Notes: generated by a model not told the origin, from the sequence alone. Shown: positions 1 to 8,457, counted from the stretch's first letter. The stretch: DNA of 64,000 nucleotides from Paraburkholderia panacisoli (GCF_008369935.1 NZ_VTUZ01000001.1:248001-312000), one strand, 5' to 3'. Made by a program: numbers and translations.

Positions 1-1316
1 TAGACCGCGCCGAGCTGGTCGAGAAACGCCTGAGTCGGCTGTTCCTCGATGCCGACCGTGCGGTCGCCCTGCACGTTCGAGTGTCCGCGCACCGGGCACA
101 GCCCCGCGCCGCGCCGGCCGATATTGCCGCGCATCATCATCAGGTTCGACAGTATCTGCACGGTCGGCACCGAGTTCTTGTGCTGCGTGAGGCCCATGCC
201 CCACGTCGAGATCACCGCGCGCCCTTTCACGTAGATGTCGGCGAGCTTCAACACGTCGTCGAACGGCACGCCCGCTTCGGCGACGATGGTGTCCCAGCTT
301 TCGGCGCGCAGGTCGTCGGCGAACGCTTCGAAGCCCACCGTGTGTTCGGCGATGAAGCCGACGTCCAGCACGCGCTCGAGACCGGAGGCAAGCGCTTCGT
401 CGTCGAGTTCGATCACGCGCTTGGCGACCCCCTTGATCAGCGCGAAGTCGCCGCCGACCTTCGGCCGGATGAACACGGAGCTGATCTTCGTGCTGCCCAT
501 CGTCAGCATTTCCACCGGATGCTGCGGGCTCGCGAAGCGCTCCAGCCCGCGCTCCTTCAGCGGATTGATCGACACGATGGTGGCGCCGCGCTTCGCGCAC
601 TCGCGCAGTTCGCCGAGCATGCGCGGATGGTTGGTGGCCGGATTCTGGCCGAAGATCAGCAGCGTGTCGGCGTGTTCGAAGTCGTCGAGCGTCACCGTGC
701 CCTTGCCGATGCCGACCGTATGCGGCAAGCCGCGGCTGGTCGCTTCGTGGCACATGTTCGAGCAGTCGGGGAAGTTGTTGGTGCCGTACATCCGCACGAA
801 CAACTGGTACAGGAACGCGGCTTCGTTGCTGGCACGGCCCGAGGTATAGAACGCGGCGCGGTTCGGATCGTCGAGGCGCTTCAGGTGGCTCGCGATCAGA
901 TCGAACGCTTCGTCCCAGCCGATCGGCACGTAGCGGTCGGAGAGCGCGTCGTAGACGAGCGGGTCGGTCAGGCGGCCGTGCTGTTCCAGCTCGAAATCCG
1001 GCTGCGTCATCAGCTCCTCGACCGTATGCTGCCCGAAAAACGCGGGCGTCACGCGCTTGCTGGTCGCCTCGGCGGCCACCGCCTTGACGCCGTTTTCACA
1101 GAACTCGAAGGTGGACGCGTGCTCGCGATCCGGCCACGCGCAGCCGGGGCAGTCGAAGCCGTCCGGCTGGTTCTGCTTGAGCAGCGTGCGGTAGTTGCCG
1201 CCGGTGACCTTTTCCTTGATCAGGTTGATGGCAACGTACTTCAGCGCGCCCCAGCCGGCGGCCGGGTGCTTGTAGGGTTCGATGCGGGGTTCGACGCGTG
1301 CTTCGGATTTCTTCAT
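1..1316 (-). CDS. FdhF/YdeP-family molybdopterin oxidoreductase, 3' part cut by window edge
   Basis: About 438 N-terminal residues are visible before the gene runs off the left edge. It starts at an ATG (complement of 1314-1316) and the protein opens MKKSEARVEPRIEPY. The early motif DGFDCPGCAWP and later stretches such as NMCHEATSRGLP, STWGMGLTQHKNSV and RGNIGRRGAGLCPVRGH are typical of the formate dehydrogenase H-like family containing E. coli YdeP. These cytoplasmic enzymes bind a bis-MGD molybdenum cofactor, and their physiological substrate is usually unknown; E. coli YdeP is linked to acid resistance. The gene is divergent from a MocR-type regulator, which may control it. The missing C-terminal half prevents checking the cofactor-binding domain. 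Family assignment is secure, substrate is not. Confidence 0.9.
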   Translation of the reverse strand, partial: MKKSEARVEPRIEPYKHPAAGWGALKYVAINLIKEKVTGGNYRTLLKQNQPDGFDCPGCAWPDREHASTFEFCENGVKAVAAEATSKRVTPAFFGQHTVEELMTQPDFELEQHGRLTDPLVYDALSDRYVPIGWDEAFDLIASHLKRLDDPNRAAFYTSGRASNEAAFLYQLFVRMYGTNNFPDCSNMCHEATSRGLPHTVGIGKGTVTLDDFEHADTLLIFGQNPATNHPRMLGELRECAKRGATIVSINPLKERGLERFASPQHPVEMLTMGSTKISSVFIRPKVGGDFALIKGVAKRVIELDDEALASGLERVLDVGFIAEHTVGFEAFADDLRAESWDTIVAEAGVPFDDVLKLADIYVKGRAVISTWGMGLTQHKNSVPTVQILSNLMMMRGNIGRRGAGLCPVRGHSNVQGDRTVGIEEQPTQAFLDQLGAV

Positions 1317-1406
1317 GATCTTGCCGCTGGATAAGGCTTGGCGCGCGTGGATAGCGCGCTTTAAGCCGATGCCTGCAAGCCTACTGTGTTCCGAAAAGTG
1401 CGCTGC

Positions 1407-1475
1407 ATACAGAAAATCGGAAAGGGAAGGGATACAGTTGGATGATTTCTGTCATAGACTGGCGTTCCGAACGCC
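1407..1475. promoter_or_regulatory. Candidate MocR operator region: ATACAG direct repeats and an inverted repeat
   Basis: The divergent gap between the molybdoenzyme and the MocR gene holds two ATACAG direct repeats (1407-1412 and 1432-1437, 25 bp apart). It also holds a perfect inverted repeat, GGCGTT-N3-AACGCC, at 1461-1475. Known MocR-family regulators such as GabR and PdxR bind direct repeats. That these are the operator is inference. Confidence 0.3.
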
Positions 1476-1496
1476 GCTTTTGTTTGACCCCAGCCC

Positions 1497-2942
1497 TTGA
1501 AACTCTACGAAAAGCTCGCCGATGACATGACCGAAGCCGTGCGCCGCGGCGTGTTCGCAGCCGGCGAGCGGATTCCGTCGGTGCGCCAGGCGAGCCAGCA
1601 GCACGGCGTGAGCATCAAGACGGTGTTGCACGCGTATGCGTTGCTGGAAAGCCGGGGGATCGTCGAGACGCGGCCGCAGTCCGGCTATTTCGTGCGCGAC
1701 GCCGCCGCGCGGGCGCTCGCGCCCAACGCCTCGCCCTCGGGCCCGGACTTGGGGCGGCAACCCGGCCGCGACACGCCGCCGGTGGCCGCCGAAGTGGACG
1801 TGAGCCGGCTGGTGCTGTCGACGCTGCGCAGCATCCGCGCGCACGACGCGGTGCCGTTCGGCTCACCGTATCCCGACCCGTCGCTGTTCCCGTGGCGGCG
1901 CATCAACCAGTACGCGAACGCGATCGCGCGCCGTCAGGCAAGCTGGAATCTGATCGACGACCTGCCGCCGGGCAACCCCGAACTGATCCGGCAGATCGCG
2001 CGGCGCTACGCCGAAAACGGCATGCCGGTCGATCCCGACGAGATCGTCATCACGCTCGGCGCGACCGAGGCGATCAACCTCAGCTTGCAGGCGGTCGCCA
2101 AACCCGGCGACACGGTGGCGGTCGAATCGCCGACCTACTACGCGATGCTGCACGCGATCGAGCGGCTCGGCATGCGCGCGATCGAAGTGGCGACGCATCC
2201 GGTGCACGGCATCGACATCGACGCGCTCGCGCGGGTGATCGCCACGCAAGAGATCGCCGCCTGCATGGTGATGCCGAACTTCCAGAACCCGCTCGGCTTC
2301 CAGATGCCGGACGCGCGCAAGCAGCAACTGGTCGAGCTGCTCGCCGCGCACGAGATTCCCGCGATCGAAAACGACGTGTACCAGGAACTGTACTTCGGCG
2401 ACGCGCGGCCCTCGACGCTGAAGACTTTCGACCGCAAGGGGCTGGTGCTGCACTGCGCGTCGTTTTCGAAGAGCCTGACGGCGTCGTACCGGATCGGCTG
2501 GGCGCTGCCGGGACGCTACCGCGCGCATGTCGAGAAGCTGAAGTTTCTGAACACGCTGACCACGCCGTCGGTGCCGCAGGTCGCCGTCGCCGATTACTTG
2601 CGGCACGACGGCTACGATCGTCATTTGCGCCACGTGCGCAAGGTGTACCGGCAGCAGGCGAGCATCATGACGGCGCTGGTGCAGCGCTTCTTTCCGGTCG
2701 GCACGCGCGTGTCGGCGCCGCAAGGCGGCTATGTGCTGTGGGTGGAGTTACCCGCCAGCGTCGATTCGATGCGGCTCTATCGGGCGGCGCTCGCGCGCAG
2801 TATCACGGTCGGGCCCGGCATGATGTTTTCGACGCGCAACGACTTTCGCCACTTCATCCGGCTCAACTACAGCTATCCGTGGACCGCACAGACCGAAGCG
2901 GCGCTGAAGACGCTGGGCGAACTGGTCACGCAGATGGCGTGA
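1497..2942 (+). CDS. MocR-family GntR/aminotransferase transcriptional regulator
   Basis: A 481-residue protein with an N-terminal GntR winged helix (about residues 1-70, with ERIPSVRQASQQHGVSIKT as the HTH). A fold-type I aminotransferase-like domain follows (about 110-480). The PLP-lysine region is CASFSKSLTASYRIGW, and the NPLGFQMPD and ENDVYQELYF motifs fit class I/II aminotransferases. These regulators bind PLP and usually control genes for vitamin B6, GABA or amine metabolism. The start is a TTG at 1497 with no good Shine-Dalgarno; no nearer in-frame ATG precedes the winged helix. It is divergent from the molybdopterin oxidoreductase and is followed 18 bp later by a small winged-helix gene, so the three may form one regulatory unit. 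The target genes are unknown. Confidence 0.9.
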   Translation: MKLYEKLADDMTEAVRRGVFAAGERIPSVRQASQQHGVSIKTVLHAYALLESRGIVETRPQSGYFVRDAAARALAPNASPSGPDLGRQPGRDTPPVAAEVDVSRLVLSTLRSIRAHDAVPFGSPYPDPSLFPWRRINQYANAIARRQASWNLIDDLPPGNPELIRQIARRYAENGMPVDPDEIVITLGATEAINLSLQAVAKPGDTVAVESPTYYAMLHAIERLGMRAIEVATHPVHGIDIDALARVIATQEIAACMVMPNFQNPLGFQMPDARKQQLVELLAAHEIPAIENDVYQELYFGDARPSTLKTFDRKGLVLHCASFSKSLTASYRIGWALPGRYRAHVEKLKFLNTLTTPSVPQVAVADYLRHDGYDRHLRHVRKVYRQQASIMTALVQRFFPVGTRVSAPQGGYVLWVELPASVDSMRLYRAALARSITVGPGMMFSTRNDFRHFIRLNYSYPWTAQTEAALKTLGELVTQMA

Positions 2943-2960
2943 CCGCACGAGGAGACACGA

Positions 2961-3266
2961 ATGGATGACGATGATCTCGATCCGGTGCTGGTCGCCGTGC
3001 TCGCGCAACTGTGGCGCGCCCACCGGCAGAACCCGGGCGGCGCGTGGTCGCTCGCCAAACTGTCGAAGCAGGCCGGCGTGCCGATGAGCGGCTTGCGGCG
3101 GCAGTTGACGGCGCTGGTCGACGGCGGGCTGGTGGATACCACCTTCACGGAGGAGGGGACGGGGACCGCGCGGCTGAGTGAGCTTGGCGAAGGGCTATGC
3201 GCGGAGTTGTTCGGGGATGGTGAGGGGGATGATGCGGACCCGGAGCCGCCGCCGAAGACTCACTGA
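2961..3266 (+). CDS. Small winged-helix DNA-binding protein, acidic C-terminus
   Basis: A 101-residue protein beginning [20 protein letters not shown]. Residues about 25-80 ([20 protein letters not shown], then [10 protein letters not shown] and TARLSELG) read as a helix-turn-helix plus a beta-wing, as in ArsR/MarR-like regulators. The C-terminus is acidic and proline-rich. The ORF follows the MocR gene by 18 bp with a GGAG ribosome-binding site (cgaggagacacgaATG), so it is probably co-transcribed. It contains no cysteines, so it cannot be an ArsR-type thiol metal sensor. I do not recognise a named family member; its role in regulating the neighbouring molybdoenzyme is inference. Confidence 0.75.
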   Translation: MDDDDLDPVLVAVLAQLWRAHRQNPGGAWSLAKLSKQAGVPMSGLRRQLTALVDGGLVDTTFTEEGTGTARLSELGEGLCAELFGDGEGDDADPEPPPKTH

Positions 3267-3411
3267 TGCGTGCGGCGCGATAACGCATTGATGCGTCCGC
3301 TCTGATGAACCCTCACTGACGAACCGCGGCGCACGGCATGCGCGGGACGGCGACGCACGCGCGCACGCAGAGGGATGCGCGCACAGCGAGGCACGCACAT
3401 CGCAACGCCCT

Positions 3412-4419
3412 CTACCGCGCTGGCGGCAAGAACCTCAGCAATGCATCGGTGACAGCATCCGGCTGCTCTTCGGCGACCCAATGTCCTGCGCCATCGATCT
3501 GCACCGACTGCACATTCAGCGCGACATGTCGCAGTTCCTCGCCGACGATCGGCCCCAAGCTGCCCGCTCCGCCGATCCCCAGCACCGGCATGGTCAGCTT
3601 GTGCTGCGCGAAGGCCTGGTTCTGCCGCGCGTCCGCAGGGAACGCCCGGTAGTACTCGAAGCCCGCGCGCAACGCACCAGGCATCGCGTATTCGCGTGCA
3701 TAGGTTTCCTCGACTTCATTCGTGAAGGCCCGCGAGTTGACTGCTTCGGAATTGTGGAACCACTTCAGGTACGCCAGTTCGCGGCCTGCGATCAGCATTT
3801 CCGGCAGGTCCTGCACCGCGTAAAAGCGGAAATGCCAGGTGCGCGGCATCTGCACGATCTGATCCCATGGCTCGATGCCGGGCAACGGCACGTCGAGAAT
3901 CGCGACCGAGCGCACTTCGTCCGGATGCTGCGCGGCATAGGCATAAGCGACCATGCCGCCCATGTCGTGACCGACCACGTTGACCTCGGGGCCAAGTTTC
4001 AATTGCGCGACCAGCGCGTGAATGTCTTCGGCAATGTTGGCCTTTTCGTAGCCCGTGGCGGGTTTCGCAGTGTCGCCGAGGCCGCGCAGGTCAGGCGCGA
4101 GCACGGTGTAGCCGCGCGCGATCAGTTGCGGCATCACGAAGCGCCACATGAACGAGGTCGATCCCCAGCCATGCAGCAGTACGACCGGCGTGCCGTGTCC
4201 TTGCGCCAGCAGATAGTGGTAGCGCACGCCGTTGACGTCGATCTTGCCATCGCGGATTTGCGCGGCCGCCGTGGCGAGCGCTGGCGCGTTCGACGCGAGC
4301 GCGAGGCGCGCGCCGTTAGCGTGCGTGATTTCGCCGGCGCTGTGCGCGGCCGGCGCGATGGCCGCGAGCGACATCGACAATGCGGCGGCCAGTAGAACGG
4401 AAGACAGTTTCAGACGCAT
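3412..4419 (-). CDS. Exported alpha/beta hydrolase, epoxide hydrolase-like
   Basis: A 335-residue protein whose chosen ATG at 4419 gives a clear signal peptide (MRLKLSSVLLAAALSMSLAA, cleavage near AHSA). An upstream in-frame ATG at 4503 would put 28 extra residues before the signal and cross a terminator hairpin, so it was rejected. The oxyanion-hole motif HGWGS, the DLRGLGD strand, the nucleophile elbow GHDMGG and the late GAGHW histidine form an alpha/beta-hydrolase fold. The nucleophile is Asp rather than Ser, as in epoxide hydrolases and haloalkane dehalogenases. It probably acts in the periplasm on an epoxide or halogenated compound; the real substrate is unknown. A transcript from the SDR upstream should stop at the 4437-4463 hairpin, so this gene likely has its own promoter. 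Confidence 0.85.
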   Translation of the reverse strand: MRLKLSSVLLAAALSMSLAAIAPAAHSAGEITHANGARLALASNAPALATAAAQIRDGKIDVNGVRYHYLLAQGHGTPVVLLHGWGSTSFMWRFVMPQLIARGYTVLAPDLRGLGDTAKPATGYEKANIAEDIHALVAQLKLGPEVNVVGHDMGGMVAYAYAAQHPDEVRSVAILDVPLPGIEPWDQIVQMPRTWHFRFYAVQDLPEMLIAGRELAYLKWFHNSEAVNSRAFTNEVEETYAREYAMPGALRAGFEYYRAFPADARQNQAFAQHKLTMPVLGIGGAGSLGPIVGEELRHVALNVQSVQIDGAGHWVAEEQPDAVTDALLRFLPPAR

Positions 4420-4436
4420 GATCGTCTCGTCGTTGG

Positions 4437-4463
4437 AAAAAGGGCGCCCGCCGGGGCGCCCTT
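4437..4463 (-). terminator. Rho-independent terminator after the SDR gene
   Basis: Stem AAGGGCGCC / GGCGCCCTT with a short loop. On the minus strand it is followed by a run of Ts (complement of the As at 4437-4441). It lies between the SDR stop and the hydrolase start. Confidence 0.75.
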
Positions 4464-4597
4464 GAGGCGGTCCGGTGTATCGGGAGCGGGGGTGGTGTGG
4501 CAAGAAGCATCCACTGACGAACCGGGCCGCTGCTTGTCACGCGGCCGGTCGTCATGACCGGATAAGAGCCGTTGCAGCGGCTCGCCGGCGCACGGCT

Positions 4598-5347
4598 TTA
4601 AAGCTGGCTCATCCCGCCATCAGCGATGATTTCCGTGCCGACGATGAACGCCGACTCAGGCGCGGCGAGATGCAGCACGGTCGACGCGATTTCTTCCGGC
4701 TTGCCGAAGCGGCCGACCGGCACCTGGCCGAGAATCTGCGCGGCGGTGGCTTCGAGCGTGGCGGCGTCGAGGCCGAGCTTGCCGTACAACGGCGTTTGCA
4801 CCGGGCCGGGGCTCACCACATTGACGCGCACGCCTCGCGGCAGCAATTCCGCCGACAGGGTCTTCGCCAGCGAAATCAGCGCCGCCTTGCTCGCCGCGTA
4901 CACCGACGACCCCGGCATGCCGATATGCGCATTGATCGAACCGTTGAGGACGATCGACGCGCCTTTGTTCAGCAGCGGCAGCAGCGCCTGGATCTGGAAG
5001 TACGCGCCTTTGACGTTGGTGTTGAAGGTCGCGTCCCAGAAGGCTTCGTCGACCTCGGGGAAGGGCGCGAATTTCGCGGTGCCCGCGTTCACGAACACGG
5101 CGTCGAGCCGGATGCCTGCGGCGTCGATCGCCGCGGCCAGTTCGCGAGCCGCCGCGAGCGAGCCGGCGTCGTTGCGCACCGCGACCGCATTGGCGCCGAG
5201 CGCGGCGCGGGCGGTTTCGAGGGCGTCGGCGTCGCGCCCGGTAATGACGACGCGGGCGCCTTCGTCCGCGAATGCCTGGGCTGCCGCGAAGCCGATGCCG
5301 CTGCTGCCGCCGGTGACGAGAACGGCTGTGTTCTGGAAGCGAGTCAT
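4598..5347 (-). CDS. SDR-family NAD(P)-dependent oxidoreductase
   Basis: A 249-residue classical short-chain dehydrogenase. The N-terminal Rossmann motif is TGGSSGIG (about residues 12-19), NAG is replaced in context by VNAGTAKF, and the catalytic set is Asn (LNGSIN), Ser, Tyr and Lys in SSVYAASKAAL. The PGPVQTPL motif and the C-terminal IADGGMSQL are typical. The ATG at 5347 is preceded by a good GGAGAAA ribosome-binding site; longer upstream readings lack one. ITGRD after the second strand suggests an NADPH preference, which is inference. The substrate is unknown. It is divergent from the BMP-family binding protein, with a small inverted repeat in between. Confidence 0.9.
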   Translation of the reverse strand: MTRFQNTAVLVTGGSSGIGFAAAQAFADEGARVVITGRDADALETARAALGANAVAVRNDAGSLAAARELAAAIDAAGIRLDAVFVNAGTAKFAPFPEVDEAFWDATFNTNVKGAYFQIQALLPLLNKGASIVLNGSINAHIGMPGSSVYAASKAALISLAKTLSAELLPRGVRVNVVSPGPVQTPLYGKLGLDAATLEATAAQILGQVPVGRFGKPEEIASTVLHLAAPESAFIVGTEIIADGGMSQL

Positions 5348-5435
5348 TTGATTTCTCCGAAAAGGTGTGACGGGTTGGTGAGTAGGATAGTGCGCCTGTC
5401 CGACACGTTTGCCGTACCACTTTTGCGATGCACTC

Positions 5436-5452
5436 GTTCGAAGTTGTCGAAC
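5436..5452. promoter_or_regulatory. Inverted repeat between SDR and BMP genes, possible operator
   Basis: GTTCGA-N5-TCGAAC, perfect 6-bp arms, sits in the 266-bp divergent gap. It is followed by an AT-rich stretch near 5500-5520. The size suits a dimeric regulator, but no regulator gene is adjacent. Inference only. Confidence 0.3.
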
Positions 5453-5613
5453 ATGTCTGCAGACCATCAAAATACGCGTTCTGTTATGCGCGGGATAACG
5501 AAAAATAATTTTTCTGCTGAAATTGGCCTTCGAATATGGCCCCGTATGCTGAAGCCTTGTCCGGGAATTCCCGGGCGCTGCGGCAGGCACGCTCACCTAT
5601 CCACGGAGAACCC

Positions 5614-6783
5614 ATGAAAACAAAGCTGGCGCGAAGGCTGAACCCAACGTTGAACCCCTCATCGCGCGGCAAGGCCGTGCGCACCGTGCTGGCCGCCGCT
5701 GCGTTTGCCACGAGCGTCGGCGCCAGCGTCGCCGCGGCTCTGGCGCTCGGCGCCGGGACGGCGGCAGCGGCCAGTACGCAGCCGGTCGGCATCGCCTTCG
5801 TCTACCTCGGCAATCCGGGCGACGCTGGCTGGACCTACGCGCACGAGCAGGGCGTGAAAGAAGTCGAGGCGAAGTTCGGCGACAAGATCAAGGTCACGCG
5901 GGTCGAGAACGTGCCGGAGTCGGCGGACTCGGAGCGCGTGTTCCGCGACCTCGCGGCCAAGGGCAACAAGATCGTGGTGGGGTCGAGCTTCGGCTTCCAG
6001 GATTTCGAACTGAAGGTCGCGAAGGACTTTCCGGACACCGTGTTCGAACACGCGACCGGCTACAAGAAGGCGGGCAACTTCGCGACTTACGACGTGCGCA
6101 CCTACCAGAGCGCGTACCTCGCGGGTCTGGTCGCGGGTTATACGACCAGGTCGAACACGCTGGGCTTCGTCGGCTCCGTGCCGGTGCCTGAGGTGGTGCG
6201 TAACATCAACGCGTTCACGATGGGCGCGCGCTCGGTCAACCCGAACGCGCGCGTGAAGGTGGTGTGGATCAACAGCTGGTTCGATCCGGGCCGCGAAAAG
6301 CAGGCTGCGGAGACGCTGATCGGCCAGGGCGCCGACGTGCTGATCCAGAACACCGATTCGACGGCGACGATGCAGACCGCCGAGCAGAAGAAGGTCCATG
6401 CGTTCGGTTGGGACTCCGACATGAAGAAGTTCGGGCCGAACGCGCAACTCGGCGCATGCGTGAGCAATTGGGGCGTGTATTACTCGCATCTGGTCGAGCA
6501 GGTGATGTCGAACACGTGGAATAACACGCCGGTATGGTGGGGGCTGAAAGAGAACGCGATCGACCTCGCCGACATCAACACCAGCGCGGTGTCGCCGGCC
6601 GCGCAAAAGGCGCTGAGCCAGAAGCGCGACGACATCATCTCCGGCAGGTTCAATCCGTTTGCCGGTCCGATCGCGGATCAGTCGGGCGCGATGAAAGTTG
6701 CCGCCGGCAAGTCGCTGAGCGACGCGGAACTGTTGCGTCTGAACTGGTTCGTGCAAGGCGTCGACGGGTCTCTGCCGAAGTAA
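5614..6783 (+). CDS. BMP/PnrA-family substrate-binding lipoprotein-like protein of an ABC transporter
   Basis: A 389-residue exported protein. A long basic N-terminus (MKTKLARRLNPTLNPSSRGK) leads into a hydrophobic signal segment that ends near AAAAS. The mature part has the Bmp family features: VGIAFVYLGNPGDAGWTYAH, then GSSFGFQD, the YQSAYLAGLVAGY region and FGWDSDM. In this family (PnrA/TmpC, Bmp) the protein binds purine nucleosides or related ligands in the periplasm and hands them to an ABC importer. The ATG at 5614 has a GGAGAA ribosome-binding site. No permease or ATPase is nearby, so its transporter partner must lie elsewhere. The next gene, a nucleoside deaminase, is 43 bp downstream and supports a purine-related ligand. 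Confidence 0.88.
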   Translation: MKTKLARRLNPTLNPSSRGKAVRTVLAAAAFATSVGASVAAALALGAGTAAAASTQPVGIAFVYLGNPGDAGWTYAHEQGVKEVEAKFGDKIKVTRVENVPESADSERVFRDLAAKGNKIVVGSSFGFQDFELKVAKDFPDTVFEHATGYKKAGNFATYDVRTYQSAYLAGLVAGYTTRSNTLGFVGSVPVPEVVRNINAFTMGARSVNPNARVKVVWINSWFDPGREKQAAETLIGQGADVLIQNTDSTATMQTAEQKKVHAFGWDSDMKKFGPNAQLGACVSNWGVYYSHLVEQVMSNTWNNTPVWWGLKENAIDLADINTSAVSPAAQKALSQKRDDIISGRFNPFAGPIADQSGAMKVAAGKSLSDAELLRLNWFVQGVDGSLPK

Positions 6784-6826
6784 TCAATTGAATGGTGAAC
6801 CTGACTATTATCGAAGGAGATCGCCC

Positions 6827-7369
6827 GTGAGTCTGACCGTCTCGAACGAGGCCGCCGCGCAGGCGGTGAACTATCCGCCGCAGGGATTGACGCCTACGCC
6901 CGAGCAGATCGTGCGGCATCTGCGGCATTCGAGCCGGGTCGCCGAGCGGGCGACGCTGCTGGGACATCATCCATTCGGCGCGGTGCTGGTCGGACCGGAC
7001 CAGGAAACCGTGCTGATGGAGCAGGGCAACGTCGATACGGTGAATCACGCGGAGTCGGTGCTGGCGCGCGTGGCGGCATTGAACTTCACGCCGGAGTACT
7101 TGTGGAGCTGCACGCTGTACACGTCGGTCGAGCCTTGCTGCATGTGCGCCGGCACGATGTACTGGGCCAACATCGGCCGGGTGGTGTTCGGGATGACCGA
7201 GAAGCGTCTGCTGGAGGCGACCGGTGATCATGCGGAAAATCCGACCATGAGCGTGGATTGCCGTTATGTGTTCGATCACTGTCAGAAAGCGGTCGAGGTG
7301 ATCGGGCCGGTCGCCGAGATGGAAGCCGAGGTGATGGAGGTTCAACGGCGATTCTGGAGCGGTCGATAG
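6827..7369 (+). CDS. Cytidine/deoxycytidylate deaminase-family nucleoside (purine) deaminase
   Basis: A 180-residue zinc-dependent deaminase. The zinc and catalytic motifs are NHAESV (His and proton-shuttling Glu) and PCCMCAG (two Cys ligands), and the mid-region TEKRLLEAT resembles guanine deaminase/TadA relatives. The GTG start at 6827 was chosen because AAGGAG lies about 7 bases upstream; a TTG at 6788 has no such site. The likely reaction is hydrolytic deamination of a purine base or nucleoside in the cytoplasm. It sits directly behind the BMP-family binding protein, suggesting joint uptake and breakdown. The exact base is not determined by the sequence. Confidence 0.85.
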   Translation: MSLTVSNEAAAQAVNYPPQGLTPTPEQIVRHLRHSSRVAERATLLGHHPFGAVLVGPDQETVLMEQGNVDTVNHAESVLARVAALNFTPEYLWSCTLYTSVEPCCMCAGTMYWANIGRVVFGMTEKRLLEATGDHAENPTMSVDCRYVFDHCQKAVEVIGPVAEMEAEVMEVQRRFWSGR

Positions 7370-7454
7370 TGGTCGCTAGCGGCCGATAGTGGCAACCCAC
7401 GGCGTTCGCGGTTGCCGTTGCCTGGGCGGCAGTTGGTTAAGGCTTTACGCAGCG

Positions 7455-7492
7455 CCACAAACCAGCATGCACGCGTGCATGCTGGTTTGTGG
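7455..7492. repeat. Perfect 38-bp palindrome between convergent genes
   Basis: The left half (CCACAAACCAGCATGCACG, 7455-7473) is followed without any spacer by its exact reverse complement. It lies 85 bp after the deaminase stop and 24 bp past the 3' end of the convergent gene. There is no T-tract on either side. It may act as a bidirectional terminator or mRNA 3'-end stabiliser, or be a protein-binding or cruciform site. Confidence 0.8.
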
Positions 7493-7515
7493 ATGTAGCC
7501 CCCCACCACGCTCTC

Positions 7516-8118
7516 TCACTGCGCAGCGTTCGCCTGCATTTGCACCGGCCCCAACATCGCGACGCCGCAAAACCATTCGCCGCCGCGCGGCTCGTATTTC
7601 CATGGCTTGCCGGTCTGCCCGAGCACGGTCGAACACTGCTCGTTTATCACCGGCCCGGGATTCGCGGCGGTGCATTCGAGCAGCGTCGTGGCGGCGGCAG
7701 GCGCTAATGTCGGTGGCGGTTTGCGCCGGCCGGCCGGCTCGGCCGCAAGCTGCGGATCGGGCGACGGTGTCACCAAAGGTGCAGGCGGCGTCCCCGTTTG
7801 CATGCTGTCGATCAGACGCTGCAATTCATCGATACGCGTCGCGTACCAGGTCGCGAGACACGCGGTATCCCGGCAATTCGTTTCCCGCCACGCCCATTTG
7901 CTGTCGCTGTCGTCGAGAAACGCGCGGCGGTTGGCGACTCGCCGCCGCGCTTTCCAGTACAGTTGCCCGAGCGTGTCGTCGAGCCTGGACAGCGCGGGAT
8001 CGTTGCAGATCATTTTCTCGGTCAGCGAGCGGCCCTTGTGACAGTCGAAGCTGGTGGCGTAGGCGGCCTGATGCGCGAGCATCAGGCCGGCGATCAGAAG
8101 CGGGCGGATGACTTTCAT
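7516..8118 (-). CDS. Exported LprI-like (DUF1311) protein with C-terminal extension
   Basis: A 200-residue protein starting MKVIRPLLIAGLMLAHQAAY, a signal peptide cleaved near AYA. Residues about 22-95 match the lysozyme-inhibitor LprI-like N-terminal domain: SFDC, SLTEKMICNDPALSRLDD and a later cysteine pair in NCRDTACLATWY. A proline-rich linker follows (PPAPLVTPSPDP). A C-terminal segment with CTAANPGPVINEQCS and WFCG adds three more cysteines and is not part of the usual domain. An ATG at 8148 would add 10 residues before the signal and has no better ribosome-binding site. It is probably periplasmic. Lysozyme-inhibitor activity is only suggested by the family. Confidence 0.75.
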   Translation of the reverse strand: MKVIRPLLIAGLMLAHQAAYATSFDCHKGRSLTEKMICNDPALSRLDDTLGQLYWKARRRVANRRAFLDDSDSKWAWRETNCRDTACLATWYATRIDELQRLIDSMQTGTPPAPLVTPSPDPQLAAEPAGRRKPPPTLAPAAATTLLECTAANPGPVINEQCSTVLGQTGKPWKYEPRGGEWFCGVAMLGPVQMQANAAQ

Positions 8119-8457
8119 GGCGGTCCCGGCGGGGCGTGGGTTTTTCATGCAGGGATGATCAGCCGTGTGGCGGGAAGACAGACGCCCGAAAAACGCGTGA
8201 CTTCGCCCGGGTCGTTACCAAATCTTGCTTTGTACGGACGGGGGAAGCGGAGTGGACGGCTTCGAGGGCGTAGCGGCAGTCAGTAGGTGGCGCGCACGCC
8301 GCGCAGGTCGTTGACGGAGGCGCTGTCAGCCACGCGCCGTGCGGAGGCACCACGAGCAGCCGCGTGACGCGGCGTCATCGCCTGTGCTTGCAGCACCTGA
8401 GGCATTCAAACGCGCACGGGCCGGCAAGTAGGCGCGGCCCTTGAAACGGGAGAAAGA
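8119..8457. other. Intergenic gap, no gene seen
   Basis: 339 bp between the divergent LprI-like and SH3-protein genes. It must hold both promoters. I see no clear sigma70 boxes, repeats or conserved RNA. Confidence 0.5.
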
